Shown one piece after another: positions 1-7,346 of a stretch of 64,000 nucleotides of DNA. The notes under the pieces are model-generated. The model had not been told where the DNA came from. It saw only the letters and a program-made list of their open reading frames with translations, and made no database searches. The DNA is from Paractinoplanes maris (GTDB taxonomy: Bacteria > Actinomycetota > Actinomycetes > Mycobacteriales > Micromonosporaceae), in the NCBI RefSeq assembly GCF_023544465.1, contig NZ_JALPVL010000003.1, positions 62,001 through 126,000 on the forward strand, read 5' to 3'. The translations under genes and the position numbers were made by a program. The number at the start of each line of letters is the position of its first letter. Position 1 is the stretch's first letter.

Positions 1-784
1 AAAGCACTTCCGCTTGCTGTGCGTCGACCACGACCACGTACCGCTGGGCGTGGCCGGGCATGGTCAGGGTGACCCGCCAGGCGAGCCGGGTGTCGCCGGG
101 ACTCAACGGGAACCAGATCAGCGCGGCGGTGATCGGCTCGGCGAACGGGCCGGGATCGAGGACGGCGGCGCGGTCCTGGGCGCCCTCGACGAGGGTGGTC
201 ACGCGGGGGACGAAGGAGTCCACGTCGATCGCCGGCGGCACGAAACGCTGCTGGAACTGGTCGTACTTGCCGAGCTCGTCGGGATCGGGCCGGGCCACGT
301 GGCGAGCGGCGACCAGGACGGCGTCGGTCACCCGCACCCCGGGCCCGGCGTCGAGTGGCTCGGCGATCGTCACGGTGCTGCCGGCGGTCGAGGCCAGCGC
401 GCCGGACGGGTCGAACACCACCGCCTGGGCGGCCTGGAAGACCTGGATTCCCTGGTGCTGCTGCCGCAGGTGGACGGTGTGGGCGCCGGCGCCGGTGGTC
501 TGCACGACCGGGTCGGGCACGAACTCGGCCGGTTGGGCCGCGGTCAGCCCGAGAAGAGGCCCGACCGCCCGCAGGTGGGCGAGCGCGCGAGCGGCGTAGT
601 CCCCGCGCTGGGCCTCGCCGCTCGCGAGCTCCACCCGGGCGGCGTTGCCGGTCAGCCGATCGAGGGCGGCGACCCGCGCGGTCTGCGGGCCCGGCAGCCG
701 GTCCGACACCGTGGCGGCCAGTGCCGACAGTCGCTGTTCGTCCGGCTCCGCGATCGGGCGGCGGAGATCGACTTCCCGGCTCAT
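1..784 (-). CDS. M36 (fungalysin) metallopeptidase, N-terminal part
   Basis: Partial gene leaving the window at its left edge; 261 residues are visible from ATG 784, preceded by a purine-rich RBS (aggaagg). Residues about 70-150 resemble an FTP/PepSY propeptide (HLRQQHQGIQVFQAAQAVV, then a DPSGALAS turn). Residues about 170-260 (FVPPAIDVDSF, then TRLAWRVTLTMPGHAQRYVV) resemble the second propeptide segment of M36 enzymes. In this family the propeptide inhibits the zinc protease until cleavage. The HExxH catalytic part lies outside the window. Oddly, the N-terminus (MSREVDLRRPIAEPDEQRL) has no signal peptide or hydrophobic segment, although fungalysins are normally secreted. The upstream gene at 902-1618 runs the same way, separated by a duplicated hairpin. 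Family assignment rests on the propeptide only. Confidence 0.7.
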   Translation of the reverse strand, partial: MSREVDLRRPIAEPDEQRLSALAATVSDRLPGPQTARVAALDRLTGNAARVELASGEAQRGDYAARALAHLRAVGPLLGLTAAQPAEFVPDPVVQTTGAGAHTVHLRQQHQGIQVFQAAQAVVFDPSGALASTAGSTVTIAEPLDAGPGVRVTDAVLVAARHVARPDPDELGKYDQFQQRFVPPAIDVDSFVPRVTTLVEGAQDRAAVLDPGPFAEPITAALIWFPLSPGDTRLAWRVTLTMPGHAQRYVVVVDAQQAEVL

Positions 785-799
785 GGATCCGTTCCCTTC

Positions 800-895
800 C
801 TGTGGTCGCCCGGCACCGGTCATCGCCGGCGCCGGGCGGTCTCGACTTGCTGTGGTCGCCCGGCACCGGTCATCGCCGGCGCCGGGCGGTCTCGA
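800..895. repeat. Two copies of a 46-bp hairpin repeat, 50-bp period
   Basis: Bases 800-845 and 850-895 are identical. Each copy holds an inverted repeat (807-838 and 857-888) with 13-bp arms, one mismatch and a 6-nt loop (tcatcg). They lie between two leftward genes, so they could reduce read-through into the M36 gene or process the mRNA. No T-tract follows, as is usual for GC-rich terminators. Confidence 0.75.
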
Positions 896-901
896 TGGGC
901 T

Positions 902-1618
902 CTACTCGGGATACACGAGGTAGCGCAGCGGGATGTTCTCCTGGAACTGACCCGAGTCCACGTCGATGATCGTGCTGGCGAAGGCCGCGTACGGCTGGCC
1001 GGCGTTGACGATGTCGGCCGACAGGTTGGCCTCGAACAGCAGGGGCTTGCGCCCGGGCATCGGGGCCTGGAACCAGAACTCGAGGTCGGTGAAGACCGGC
1101 GCCGGTGACGTGAAGCGGTCCGCCCGGAAGTCGTCCGGGCCGTCCGTCACGTCGGTCAGGTTGATCTGCTCCAGGCCGACCCGGTAGCGGCGGCCGCCGA
1201 GTTGCACGGTCGGCGGCACGGCGAACCCGTTGGCGATGTCGATCGTCGGGTTGACGAACAGCGTCGCGAAGATGACCGCCCATTCCCCGCCCGCAATGAT
1301 CTTGCTGGGCTGATAGGGCGGCGGGCCGCCGAACTGGATCGGCGTGAACGCGTAGAGGTCGAACGCCACGTACGGCCCGACGACGGGCTGGCCGATGCCG
1401 GCCTCGGCCAGACCCTGTGCCTTGGCCCTCATGGCGCCCTGCCGGTCGTCGAGGCGCCGCTGGATGCTCGACTGGAACCGCTCCTTCAGGTCGTCGCGGG
1501 TCTTGGCGGCTCGGTCGCGGATCTCGTCGGGTGGAGCGGGCGCGCTGGGTGCGGCCGGCGCCGCGGGTGCGGACGTGCCGGCGCTCACGGTGATCTCGTC
1601 TTTGGTGGTGGTCGTCAT
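902..1618 (-). CDS. Conserved hypothetical protein, 238 aa
   Basis: I do not recognise this family. ATG 1618 is chosen because ggaggagg lies just upstream and the protein then opens with MTTTTKDEITVSAG. Residues 15-35 are an Ala/Pro-rich linker and 36-65 a charged helical stretch (DEIRDRAAKTRDDLKERF). Residues 80-238 look like a beta-rich globular domain with many aromatic and Gly-Pro turns (YAFTPIQFGGPPPYQPSKI; LEFWFQAPMPGRKPLLFEA). There is no signal peptide or membrane segment. It precedes the M36 protease gene in the same direction, so it may be a partner or substrate; that is inference from position only. Confidence 0.7.
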   Translation of the reverse strand: MTTTTKDEITVSAGTSAPAAPAAPSAPAPPDEIRDRAAKTRDDLKERFQSSIQRRLDDRQGAMRAKAQGLAEAGIGQPVVGPYVAFDLYAFTPIQFGGPPPYQPSKIIAGGEWAVIFATLFVNPTIDIANGFAVPPTVQLGGRRYRVGLEQINLTDVTDGPDDFRADRFTSPAPVFTDLEFWFQAPMPGRKPLLFEANLSADIVNAGQPYAAFASTIIDVDSGQFQENIPLRYLVYPE

Positions 1619-1682
1619 CGGGGAGCCTCCTCCTGGCCTTGCTGCCCGCGCTTCGGACGGTGCCGACTGTCGCAGCGGGCGC

Positions 1683-1735
1683 TTAAGCGGCGTGGTCCGG
1701 TGACTTAGCACCGACGGCGGCCATCGTTAAGCGGC
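1683..1735. repeat. Direct repeat TTAAGCGGC in a divergent promoter region
   Basis: TTAAGCGGC occurs at 1683-1691 and 1727-1735, 44 bp apart (about four helical turns), each followed by a (c/a)gtggt-like tail. The pair lies between the divergent genes starting at 1618 (minus) and 1815 (plus). Helical phasing suggests a regulator-binding pair; nothing identifies the protein. Confidence 0.3.
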
Positions 1736-1814
1736 AGTGGTTTGGAGCCGTTTCCGCTGGGAAATCCACCATCTCCCGCGTTGGGGGGCCGCTCCGAGTG
1801 ACCAGGAGACGACA

Positions 1815-2051
1815 GTGGTTCCACACGAGATGAGGGTGATCAAGTCGAGCGAGGCCGACACCGAGGAGTGGGACTGCCCGAGTTGCGGCCGCCGGCTGCT
1901 GCTGCGCTGGCCGCCCCGTTTCTCCCGGATCGTCCTGCACCCCGGCGACGAGCGGGCGCTGCACGTGGGCGGTCGCCGGGCAGCGCCGGTGGACATGCTC
2001 ACCGAGCCGGAGAAGGCCTGGCTGAGCGAGCACGGCATCGCCTGGGAGTAG
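1815..2051 (+). CDS. Small zinc-ribbon-like protein, 78 aa
   Basis: GTG 1815 is preferred to the upstream ATG at 1737 because aggag sits 6 nt before it, and the extra 26 residues would cover the divergent promoter. Residues 19-26 hold a single CPSCGRR knuckle after an acidic lead (SEADTEEWDCPSCG). The rest is an Arg-rich strand pair and a C-terminal helix (EPEKAWLSEHGIAWE). Only one CxxC is present, so zinc binding would need dimerisation or other ligands. The stop codon directly abuts the stop of the convergent BTAD regulator. Function unknown. Confidence 0.7.
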   Translation: MVPHEMRVIKSSEADTEEWDCPSCGRRLLLRWPPRFSRIVLHPGDERALHVGGRRAAPVDMLTEPEKAWLSEHGIAWE

Positions 2052-2867
2052 TCACACCGGTTCATGGCGCCGGATCCGCTCGTAGAGGTCCTGCGTATCC
2101 GGGCTGGGCAGCACGCCGAGGTCCCGCCACAGCGCGGTGGCGCAGACCCGGTGCTGCAACAAGGCGAGATGCGGCTGCCCCAACCGGCTGTGACAGAACA
2201 TCAGCCGTCGATGCGTGGCCTCCCGGCAGGCGTCACCGGCCAGGACGCGTGCGCAGAGGCTCGCGGCCGCGGCGTAGCGCCCGGTGTCGAAGGACAGGCC
2301 ACTGAGGTGGTCCAGAACGTCGACGTGTTCCAGGCGCAACTGCTCCCGATCGAGGACCGGCCAGTCCTCGTACGGGTTGTCGGCCAGCAGCTCGCCGCGA
2401 TAGAGACCGTCGGCCATCTCGTACTCCCGGATCGCGGACTCGCACTGCCCGGCCTGGTGCAGGCGGCGGGCCAGCTGCCGGTGCCGGTCGAACTCGTCGA
2501 CGTCGAGCCACAGCTGGACGGCCGGGTCGAGGCCGTACCGGTTGGCCCGGAAGACGACGATCGGGTGGCCGGTGACCGTCCGCAGGACCCGCCGCACCCC
2601 GTGCAGGGCGACATTCAGGCTGTTGCGGGCCGCCTCCTGGGTGGACCCCGGCCAGAAGACGTGCATCAGTTTCTCCCGGGACGGCCACGGGTGCCGGTGG
2701 GTGAGCAGATAGGCGAACAACGACTCGTTGCGCCCGCCGTGCCAGGGCCCGGCCGAGACGCCGTCGAGCGCGGCGACGAACGGGCCGAGCACGTGAACGG
2801 CGAGGAGCGGGGGCGCCGGCCAGGGCTTTTCCTCCGTGAGCAGGCCGGACCGGGAACGATCATCCAT
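2052..2867 (-). CDS. Stand-alone BTAD (SARP-like) transcriptional regulator
   Basis: A 271-aa protein; ATG 2867 has ggaggtgg 6 nt upstream. Residues about 23-100 look like an OmpR-type winged helix (LAVHVLGPFVAALDG, EKLMHVFWPG, ARNSLNVALHGVRRVLR). Residues about 115-270 match the bacterial transcriptional activator domain, a TPR-like repeat region (VDEFDRHRQLARRLHQAG; PYEDWPVLDREQLR; ATHRRLMFCHSRLGQPHLAL). There is no NB-ARC or kinase domain, so it resembles the short SARP layout. SARP proteins usually activate secondary-metabolite or cell-envelope genes. The nearest rightward gene is the alpha-amylase at 3188, with a shared 320-bp region, but control of it is not shown. Confidence 0.85.
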   Translation of the reverse strand: MDDRSRSGLLTEEKPWPAPPLLAVHVLGPFVAALDGVSAGPWHGGRNESLFAYLLTHRHPWPSREKLMHVFWPGSTQEAARNSLNVALHGVRRVLRTVTGHPIVVFRANRYGLDPAVQLWLDVDEFDRHRQLARRLHQAGQCESAIREYEMADGLYRGELLADNPYEDWPVLDREQLRLEHVDVLDHLSGLSFDTGRYAAAASLCARVLAGDACREATHRRLMFCHSRLGQPHLALLQHRVCATALWRDLGVLPSPDTQDLYERIRRHEPV

Positions 2868-2979
2868 GGCGGCCACCTCCAGTGCTGCCACAGACACGCT
2901 ACGAGCCCTTGGCCTCCTCGGCCTGGTCGGATCTGGGACAGCTGGGCCCGGCCACCCCGGGGATTCATCGAGGTAAGTG

Positions 2980-3014
2980 CTTGCAAACTCTTCCACCCTC
3001 TGCAAGCGCTTGCT
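2980..3014 (+). promoter_or_regulatory. LacI-family operator-like site upstream of the amylase
   Basis: Within the 320-bp gap 2868-3187, the sequence tgcaagcgcttgct (3001-3014) has a perfect 12-bp palindrome (3002-3013). It fits the TGNAANCGNTNNCA pattern of LacI/GalR-family operators. A second half-like element, cttgcaaa, lies at 2980-2987. Actinobacterial amylase and maltose genes are commonly repressed by LacI-type MalR/Reg1 proteins at CTTGCA-containing sites. I see no convincing -35/-10 pair and nothing else clear in the gap apart from the RBS aaggaga before 3188. Confidence 0.6.
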
Positions 3015-3187
3015 AGGGTCCGTTCCAATGTGAACGCGGGATTACGTCCGTGTCACCAGATTCGTCCCTGGTGGTAGAGGTCCTGCGGTTCCCACGCAGC
3101 GAAGTCTGTCGTTGTAAGAAGCCGTCCCGGTCGCCACCCCGGCCAGGTGCGGGCCGCCCCCGCCCGTACCTGAAGTAAGGAGAACCG

Positions 3188-4975
3188 ATGAGAAAGCTCG
3201 CCCCTGTCATAACCGCTCTGCTGGCCGCCGTCGTCGCGGTCGTGGTGGTGACCGGACGGCCGCAGCAGGCCGACGCGAAACCGGACGCGAACCCCGGCGC
3301 CCGCGACGCGATCGTGCACCTCTTCGAATGGCCGTGGGCCTCCATCGCCTCGGAGTGCACAAATGTGCTCGGCCCGAAGGGGTTCGGCGGCGTGCAAGTG
3401 TCGCCGCCGCAGGAGCACGTGGTGCTGCCCGGCGCGGGCTATCCGTGGTGGCAGGACTATCAGCCGGTCAGCTACAAGCTGCAGACCCGCCGCGGCGACC
3501 GGGCGGCCTTCGCCGCCATGGTCAGCACCTGCCACGCGGCCGGCGTGAAGATCTATGTCGACGCGGTCCTCAACCACATGGCGGGCGGGTCGTCGACCGG
3601 CACGGGCTCGGCCGGCTCGTCGTACAGCCACTATGCGTACCCCGCGGTGCCGTTCGGGACGAACGACTTCCACCACTGCGGCCGCAACGGCAACGACGAC
3701 ATCGCCAACTGGGGTGACCGCTGGGAGATCCAGAACTGCGAGCTGGTCGACCTCTCGGATCTCAAGACCGAGGACTCGTACGTCCGCGGCAAGCTGGTGG
3801 CCTACCTGAACGACCTGATCGGCCTGGGCGTGGACGGCTTCCGGGTGGACGCGGCGAAGCATGTGCCGGTGGCCGACCTGCAGGCCGTCTACGGTCAGCT
3901 CAACGGCAACCCGTACTTCTTCCAGGAGACCATCGAGGGCGGGGCGGGCGAGCCCACCCCGTCGGAGTACGCCGGCATCGGCGACGTGACCGAGTTCCGC
4001 TACGGCGACGTGGTCGGCAACGCGTTCCGCGACGGCAACCTGGCCGGGCTGCAGAACCTGCCGTCGCAGATGCTGCTGTCCAGTGGCGACGCGGTGGCGT
4101 TCATCGACAACCACGACACGCAGCGCAACGGCCGGGCCAAACTGACCTACAAGGACGGCACGAACTACGCGCTGGCCGAGGCGTTCATGCTGGCCTACCC
4201 GTACGGGACGCCGTCGGTGATGTCGTCGTTCACCTTCAGCAACCCGGAGGCCGGCCCGCCGGCCACGTCGAACGGCACGACGACCGCGGTGAACTGCTCG
4301 TCCGGCTGGGCCTGTGAGCACCGGTGGCGCACGACGGCCAACCTGGTCGCCTTCCACAACGCGGCCGCCGGCACGGGTCTGACCAACTGGTGGTCCAACG
4401 GCGGCAACCAGATCGGCTTCGGCCGCGGCGCCAACGCGTACGCCGTCTTCAACCGCGGCGGCTCGCTGAACCGCACGTTCACCACGTCGCTGCCCGCCGG
4501 CACCTACTGCGACGTCGCCAACGGCGACTTCAGCAACGGCAGCTGCACCGGTACGGCGTACACGGTCAACGCCTCCGGCCAGTTCACCGCGACCGTCCCC
4601 GGCAACGGCGTGCTCGCGCTGCACGTCAACGCCCGCACCACCGGCGGCGGCACCCCGACCACCCCGCCGCCGAGCGGCTGCTCCACGGTGGCCGTGACCT
4701 TCGCCGCCACCGCGACGACCGCCTGGGGCGAGAACGTCTTCCTGCTGGGCAACCGCGCCGAGCTGGGCGCCTGGAACACCGGCGGAGGCGTGGCGCTGTC
4801 GTCGGCGGCCTACCCGGTCTGGCGCGGCACGGTCAGCCTGCCCGCCAACACCGCGATCGACTACAAGTACGTCAAGAAGAACGGTTCGTCGGTGGCCTGG
4901 GAGTCCGGTTCCAACCGCACGCTCAACACCGGCTCGGCCTGCACGCTGACCGTGAACGACAGCTGGCGCTCGTAA
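3188..4975 (+). CDS. Secreted alpha-amylase, GH13 with C-terminal CBM20
   Basis: A 595-aa extracellular enzyme that cleaves internal alpha-1,4 bonds of starch. Residues 1-30 are a Sec signal peptide (MRKLAPVITALLAAVVAVVV, cleavage near ADA). The GH13 barrel shows VDAVLNHM (region I), GFRVDAAKH (nucleophile Asp), FFQETIEG (acid/base Glu) and FIDNHDTQR (third carboxylate). A C domain follows to about residue 480, then a Thr/Pro linker (TTGGGTPTTPPPSG) and a starch-binding CBM20 of about 100 residues (GENVFLLGNRAELGAWN; DYKYVKKNG). The RBS aaggaga is well placed before ATG 3188. A LacI-type palindrome upstream suggests sugar-responsive repression, and a strong hairpin follows the gene. Confidence 0.96.
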   Translation: MRKLAPVITALLAAVVAVVVVTGRPQQADAKPDANPGARDAIVHLFEWPWASIASECTNVLGPKGFGGVQVSPPQEHVVLPGAGYPWWQDYQPVSYKLQTRRGDRAAFAAMVSTCHAAGVKIYVDAVLNHMAGGSSTGTGSAGSSYSHYAYPAVPFGTNDFHHCGRNGNDDIANWGDRWEIQNCELVDLSDLKTEDSYVRGKLVAYLNDLIGLGVDGFRVDAAKHVPVADLQAVYGQLNGNPYFFQETIEGGAGEPTPSEYAGIGDVTEFRYGDVVGNAFRDGNLAGLQNLPSQMLLSSGDAVAFIDNHDTQRNGRAKLTYKDGTNYALAEAFMLAYPYGTPSVMSSFTFSNPEAGPPATSNGTTTAVNCSSGWACEHRWRTTANLVAFHNAAAGTGLTNWWSNGGNQIGFGRGANAYAVFNRGGSLNRTFTTSLPAGTYCDVANGDFSNGSCTGTAYTVNASGQFTATVPGNGVLALHVNARTTGGGTPTTPPPSGCSTVAVTFAATATTAWGENVFLLGNRAELGAWNTGGGVALSSAAYPVWRGTVSLPANTAIDYKYVKKNGSSVAWESGSNRTLNTGSACTLTVNDSWRS

Positions 4976-4988
4976 CCGCGGAGCCCGG

Positions 4989-5016
4989 GGCGGTCGCGCG
5001 ATCCGGCGCGACCGCC
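4989..5016 (+). terminator. Hairpin terminator after the amylase
   Basis: A perfect 11-bp inverted repeat (4989-4999 with 5006-5016) and a 6-nt loop (gatccg), 13 bp after the amylase stop. It lies between convergent genes and could stop transcription both ways. Confidence 0.75.
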
Positions 5017-5063
5017 TCAGGCGATCAGCAGGCGGCCACCGGGGTTCAGCACCGCGAACCCCA

Positions 5064-6539
5064 CTACTTTCCGTTTTGGAAACTACTCAGCAGAGCCGCA
5101 TGCTGGGGCCAGCCCTCGGCCTCGGCGTAACCGGCCGCCGCGGCCAGGTCGGCGGGATCGGCGCCGGAGGTCAGCAGGTGGTCGAAGAGCCTGGTCAGCG
5201 CGGCCCGGCGGTCGGCCCGCCGGTCCTCGTCGGCCGAGCGGCCGGCCGCGTGCACCCGCACCAGGTCGTGCAGCGCCCAGCGGCCGGGGCCGGCCGGCAT
5301 CAGCAGATGGTGGGTGGCCAGCTCGTGCAGGGCCTCGCCGGCCGGGACGCCGGCCAGCGCCTCGGCGGCGGGCCCGTCGAACGACCGGCCGGGATGATGG
5401 GCCAGCAGGCGGAGCAGATCCCGGCCGGGGGCGGTCAGATTCCGGTACGAGACGTCGAGGGCCTGGCGGACCAGCGGGTCGAGGCGGCCCGCCCGGCGGC
5501 GCTCGGCCAGCCAGTCGGCATGGTCGGCCGGCGTCCACCCCGGACGCTCGCGCATGTGGGCGACCACCCGGGCCAGCGCGAGCGGGAGGTATCCGCAGGT
5601 GGCGGCGATCCGGTCGGCGGCCGCCGGGTCGGCGGTGGGTGGCAGCGCGGCCAGCAGGTATTCGCGAGCCTCGGCCGGCCGGAACACGCCGACCTCCAGG
5701 GGCCGCGCGCCGGGCAGGCCGTCGAGGCGGCGCCGGCTGGTGATCAGGGTGAGGCTGCCGGGGCCGGGCACGAGCAACGGGGCGACCTGGGCCTCGTCGG
5801 CCGCGTCGTCGAGCAGCATGAGGACGCGAGTGCCGGACAACCGGGTGCGCAACGCCCGGGACCGCGCCGCCGAGCCGTGCGGCAGGTGCTGGCCGGGCAC
5901 GCCGAGCAGGCGCAGGAAGCCGTCGAGCACCGCGTCGGGGACGGCCGGGGGCTGGTCGGCGTGACTGCCGCGCAGGTTGACCACGAGCACCCGGTCGAAC
6001 CGGCGGGCCGCGGTCATCTGGTGGGCGGCGTGCACGGCCAGCGTGGTCTTACCGGCGCCGGCCATGCCCGACAACACCGGCACGCCGGCGGGCGCGATCT
6101 CCGGCGTACGGGGGACGAAACCCGCCGGGACGGCGGGCAGACTGCCCAGCACCCGCACCTGCGCGCCCGCGCCCGGGGTCTCGCCACTGGCCACGCGCAG
6201 CGCCTGACGCCACTGGTTGGTGTAGCCGGCGTCGGCGTGCAGGGCCTCGACCACGGCCACCACCAGGTCGGGGTCGAGCCGGCGGCGACCGGCGCGGAAG
6301 CAGTCGACGACCGTGGTCTTGCCGACCTGCCCGGCCGGCGGCCGACGGGTGTTGACGCGGGCGGTGATGGTCTCGTAGGACGGATTGCCGGCCCAGGTCT
6401 TGAGCAGGCGCAGACAGCCGGCGACCTCGTCGAGCGACTGGGCCCGACCGGGGTCGGGCAGCACGGCGAACTGCGACACGGCCTGCTCCCCGGGGTCGTC
6501 GGGCGAGGAAGCATCGACGGTAGTCCCCGCCGGCCACAC
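5064..6539 (-). CDS. Compact NB-ARC (STAND) regulator-like protein
   Basis: A 491-aa protein starting at GTG 6539, with no strong RBS. Residues 34-115 form an N-terminal helical, HTH-like region seen in AfsR-type STAND proteins (SLDEVAGCLRLLKTWAGNPS). Residues 140-400 are an NB-ARC ATPase with P-loop GMAGAGKTT (158-166), Walker B-like VLMLLDDAADEAQVAPLL, sensor-like LTLITSRRRLDGL and the GYLPLALARV motif. A winged-helix-like region follows (ALHELATHHLLMPAGPGRWALHD), then a short helical tail. It lacks both the BTAD domain and the long TPR array typical of AfsR homologues, so it may be a truncated or minimal form. It probably acts as a nucleotide-gated regulator; its signal is unknown. It converges on the amylase gene. 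Confidence 0.85.
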   Translation of the reverse strand: MWPAGTTVDASSPDDPGEQAVSQFAVLPDPGRAQSLDEVAGCLRLLKTWAGNPSYETITARVNTRRPPAGQVGKTTVVDCFRAGRRRLDPDLVVAVVEALHADAGYTNQWRQALRVASGETPGAGAQVRVLGSLPAVPAGFVPRTPEIAPAGVPVLSGMAGAGKTTLAVHAAHQMTAARRFDRVLVVNLRGSHADQPPAVPDAVLDGFLRLLGVPGQHLPHGSAARSRALRTRLSGTRVLMLLDDAADEAQVAPLLVPGPGSLTLITSRRRLDGLPGARPLEVGVFRPAEAREYLLAALPPTADPAAADRIAATCGYLPLALARVVAHMRERPGWTPADHADWLAERRRAGRLDPLVRQALDVSYRNLTAPGRDLLRLLAHHPGRSFDGPAAEALAGVPAGEALHELATHHLLMPAGPGRWALHDLVRVHAAGRSADEDRRADRRAALTRLFDHLLTSGADPADLAAAAGYAEAEGWPQHAALLSSFQNGK

Positions 6540-6544
6540 CGCTC

Positions 6545-6562
6545 ATCCGAATTCGTTCGGAT
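6545..6562. promoter_or_regulatory. 18-bp dyad upstream of the NB-ARC gene
   Basis: Perfect 7-bp arms (atccgaa at 6545-6551, ttcggat at 6556-6562) around ttcg, starting 5 bp upstream of GTG 6539. It could be an operator overlapping the promoter or a small leader hairpin. The rest of the 179-bp gap shows nothing I recognise. Confidence 0.45.
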
Positions 6563-6718
6563 TCCGCGTGCGGAGGTCACCCGGGCGGCAGAGTGGGTCG
6601 TGCCAAGGGATCCGAAACGGGGGGTCGTTCCCGTAACGGGGGTGGGAGCGACGCGGACCCGCAGGCGCGTGCCGGGCGTGGTGCCTTCGAGGCCCACGCC
6701 CGGTTCGCTCGTTGTCCC

Positions 6719-7333
6719 CTAGGCGGCGGCGCCGCGCAGGACCGCGTCGACCAGGGCCTCGGCGAAGCCCTCGCGGGGTACGCGCGGACTGCTCTGGAAG
6801 AGCCCGTTCAACATGTTGGGCCCGACCAGCATGAGCAGCGTGAGCTCGACATCGAGGTCGGGGCGCAGGACGCCCTCGGCGATGCCGCGCCGCAGCACGC
6901 CGCGCATCACCTCACGCCGCGGCTCGATGACCGCCTGGTAGCCCTCCATGATCGAGTCGTCGCGCATCAGCTCGGGCATCAGGCAGGCGGTGATCTTGCC
7001 GTAGCTGTGCTGGTGACTGCTGCGGTTCGACTTGATCAGCGTGACCAGGTCGTCGCGGACCGACTCGCCGGCCAGCTCGGGCACCGGGCCCTTGAGCGCG
7101 GCCACCGCGTCGATGATCAGCGCTTCCTTGTTGGCCCAGCGCCGATAGATGGTCGCCTTGCCGACCCCGGCACGGGCCGCGACCGCCTCGATCGAGATGG
7201 CCGCGACGGTCTGCCCCTCGCTGAGCAGGTCGAGAACCGCGTTCAGGATCGCGGAGTCGGCGAGGGCGTTGCGGGGCCGGCCAGGAGCTTTGCGCTCCTG
7301 ACCGGCCGGTGGAGCCGTGGTCATGGGGTTCAT
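6719..7333 (-). CDS. TetR-family repressor
   Basis: A 204-aa regulator. The N-terminal HTH is clear at about residues 45-75 (AISIEAVAARAGVGKATIYR then RWANKEALI), followed by a helical ligand-binding domain (TetR_C-like; ELMRDDSIMEGYQAVIEPRR). ATG 7333 and the in-frame ATG 7324 are both possible starts. It lies 13 bp downstream of the DHA2 exporter stop, so the two form one operon. It most likely represses that operon through the dyads at 8969-9032 and is released by an exported drug-like ligand; the ligand is unknown. Confidence 0.92.
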   Translation of the reverse strand: MNPMTTAPPAGQERKAPGRPRNALADSAILNAVLDLLSEGQTVAAISIEAVAARAGVGKATIYRRWANKEALIIDAVAALKGPVPELAGESVRDDLVTLIKSNRSSHQHSYGKITACLMPELMRDDSIMEGYQAVIEPRREVMRGVLRRGIAEGVLRPDLDVELTLLMLVGPNMLNGLFQSSPRVPREGFAEALVDAVLRGAAA

Positions 7334-7346
7334 TGTTACCGACGAG

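Noticed and set aside
2180..2480. Large plus-strand ORFs opposite the BTAD regulator
   Set aside because: They are shadows: no RBS, no family motif, and the minus frame gives a full BTAD pattern.
2868..3005. N-terminal extension of the BTAD regulator to ATG 3005
   Set aside because: The extra 46 residues look non-coding, would cover the amylase operator, and ATG 2867 has a near-ideal RBS.
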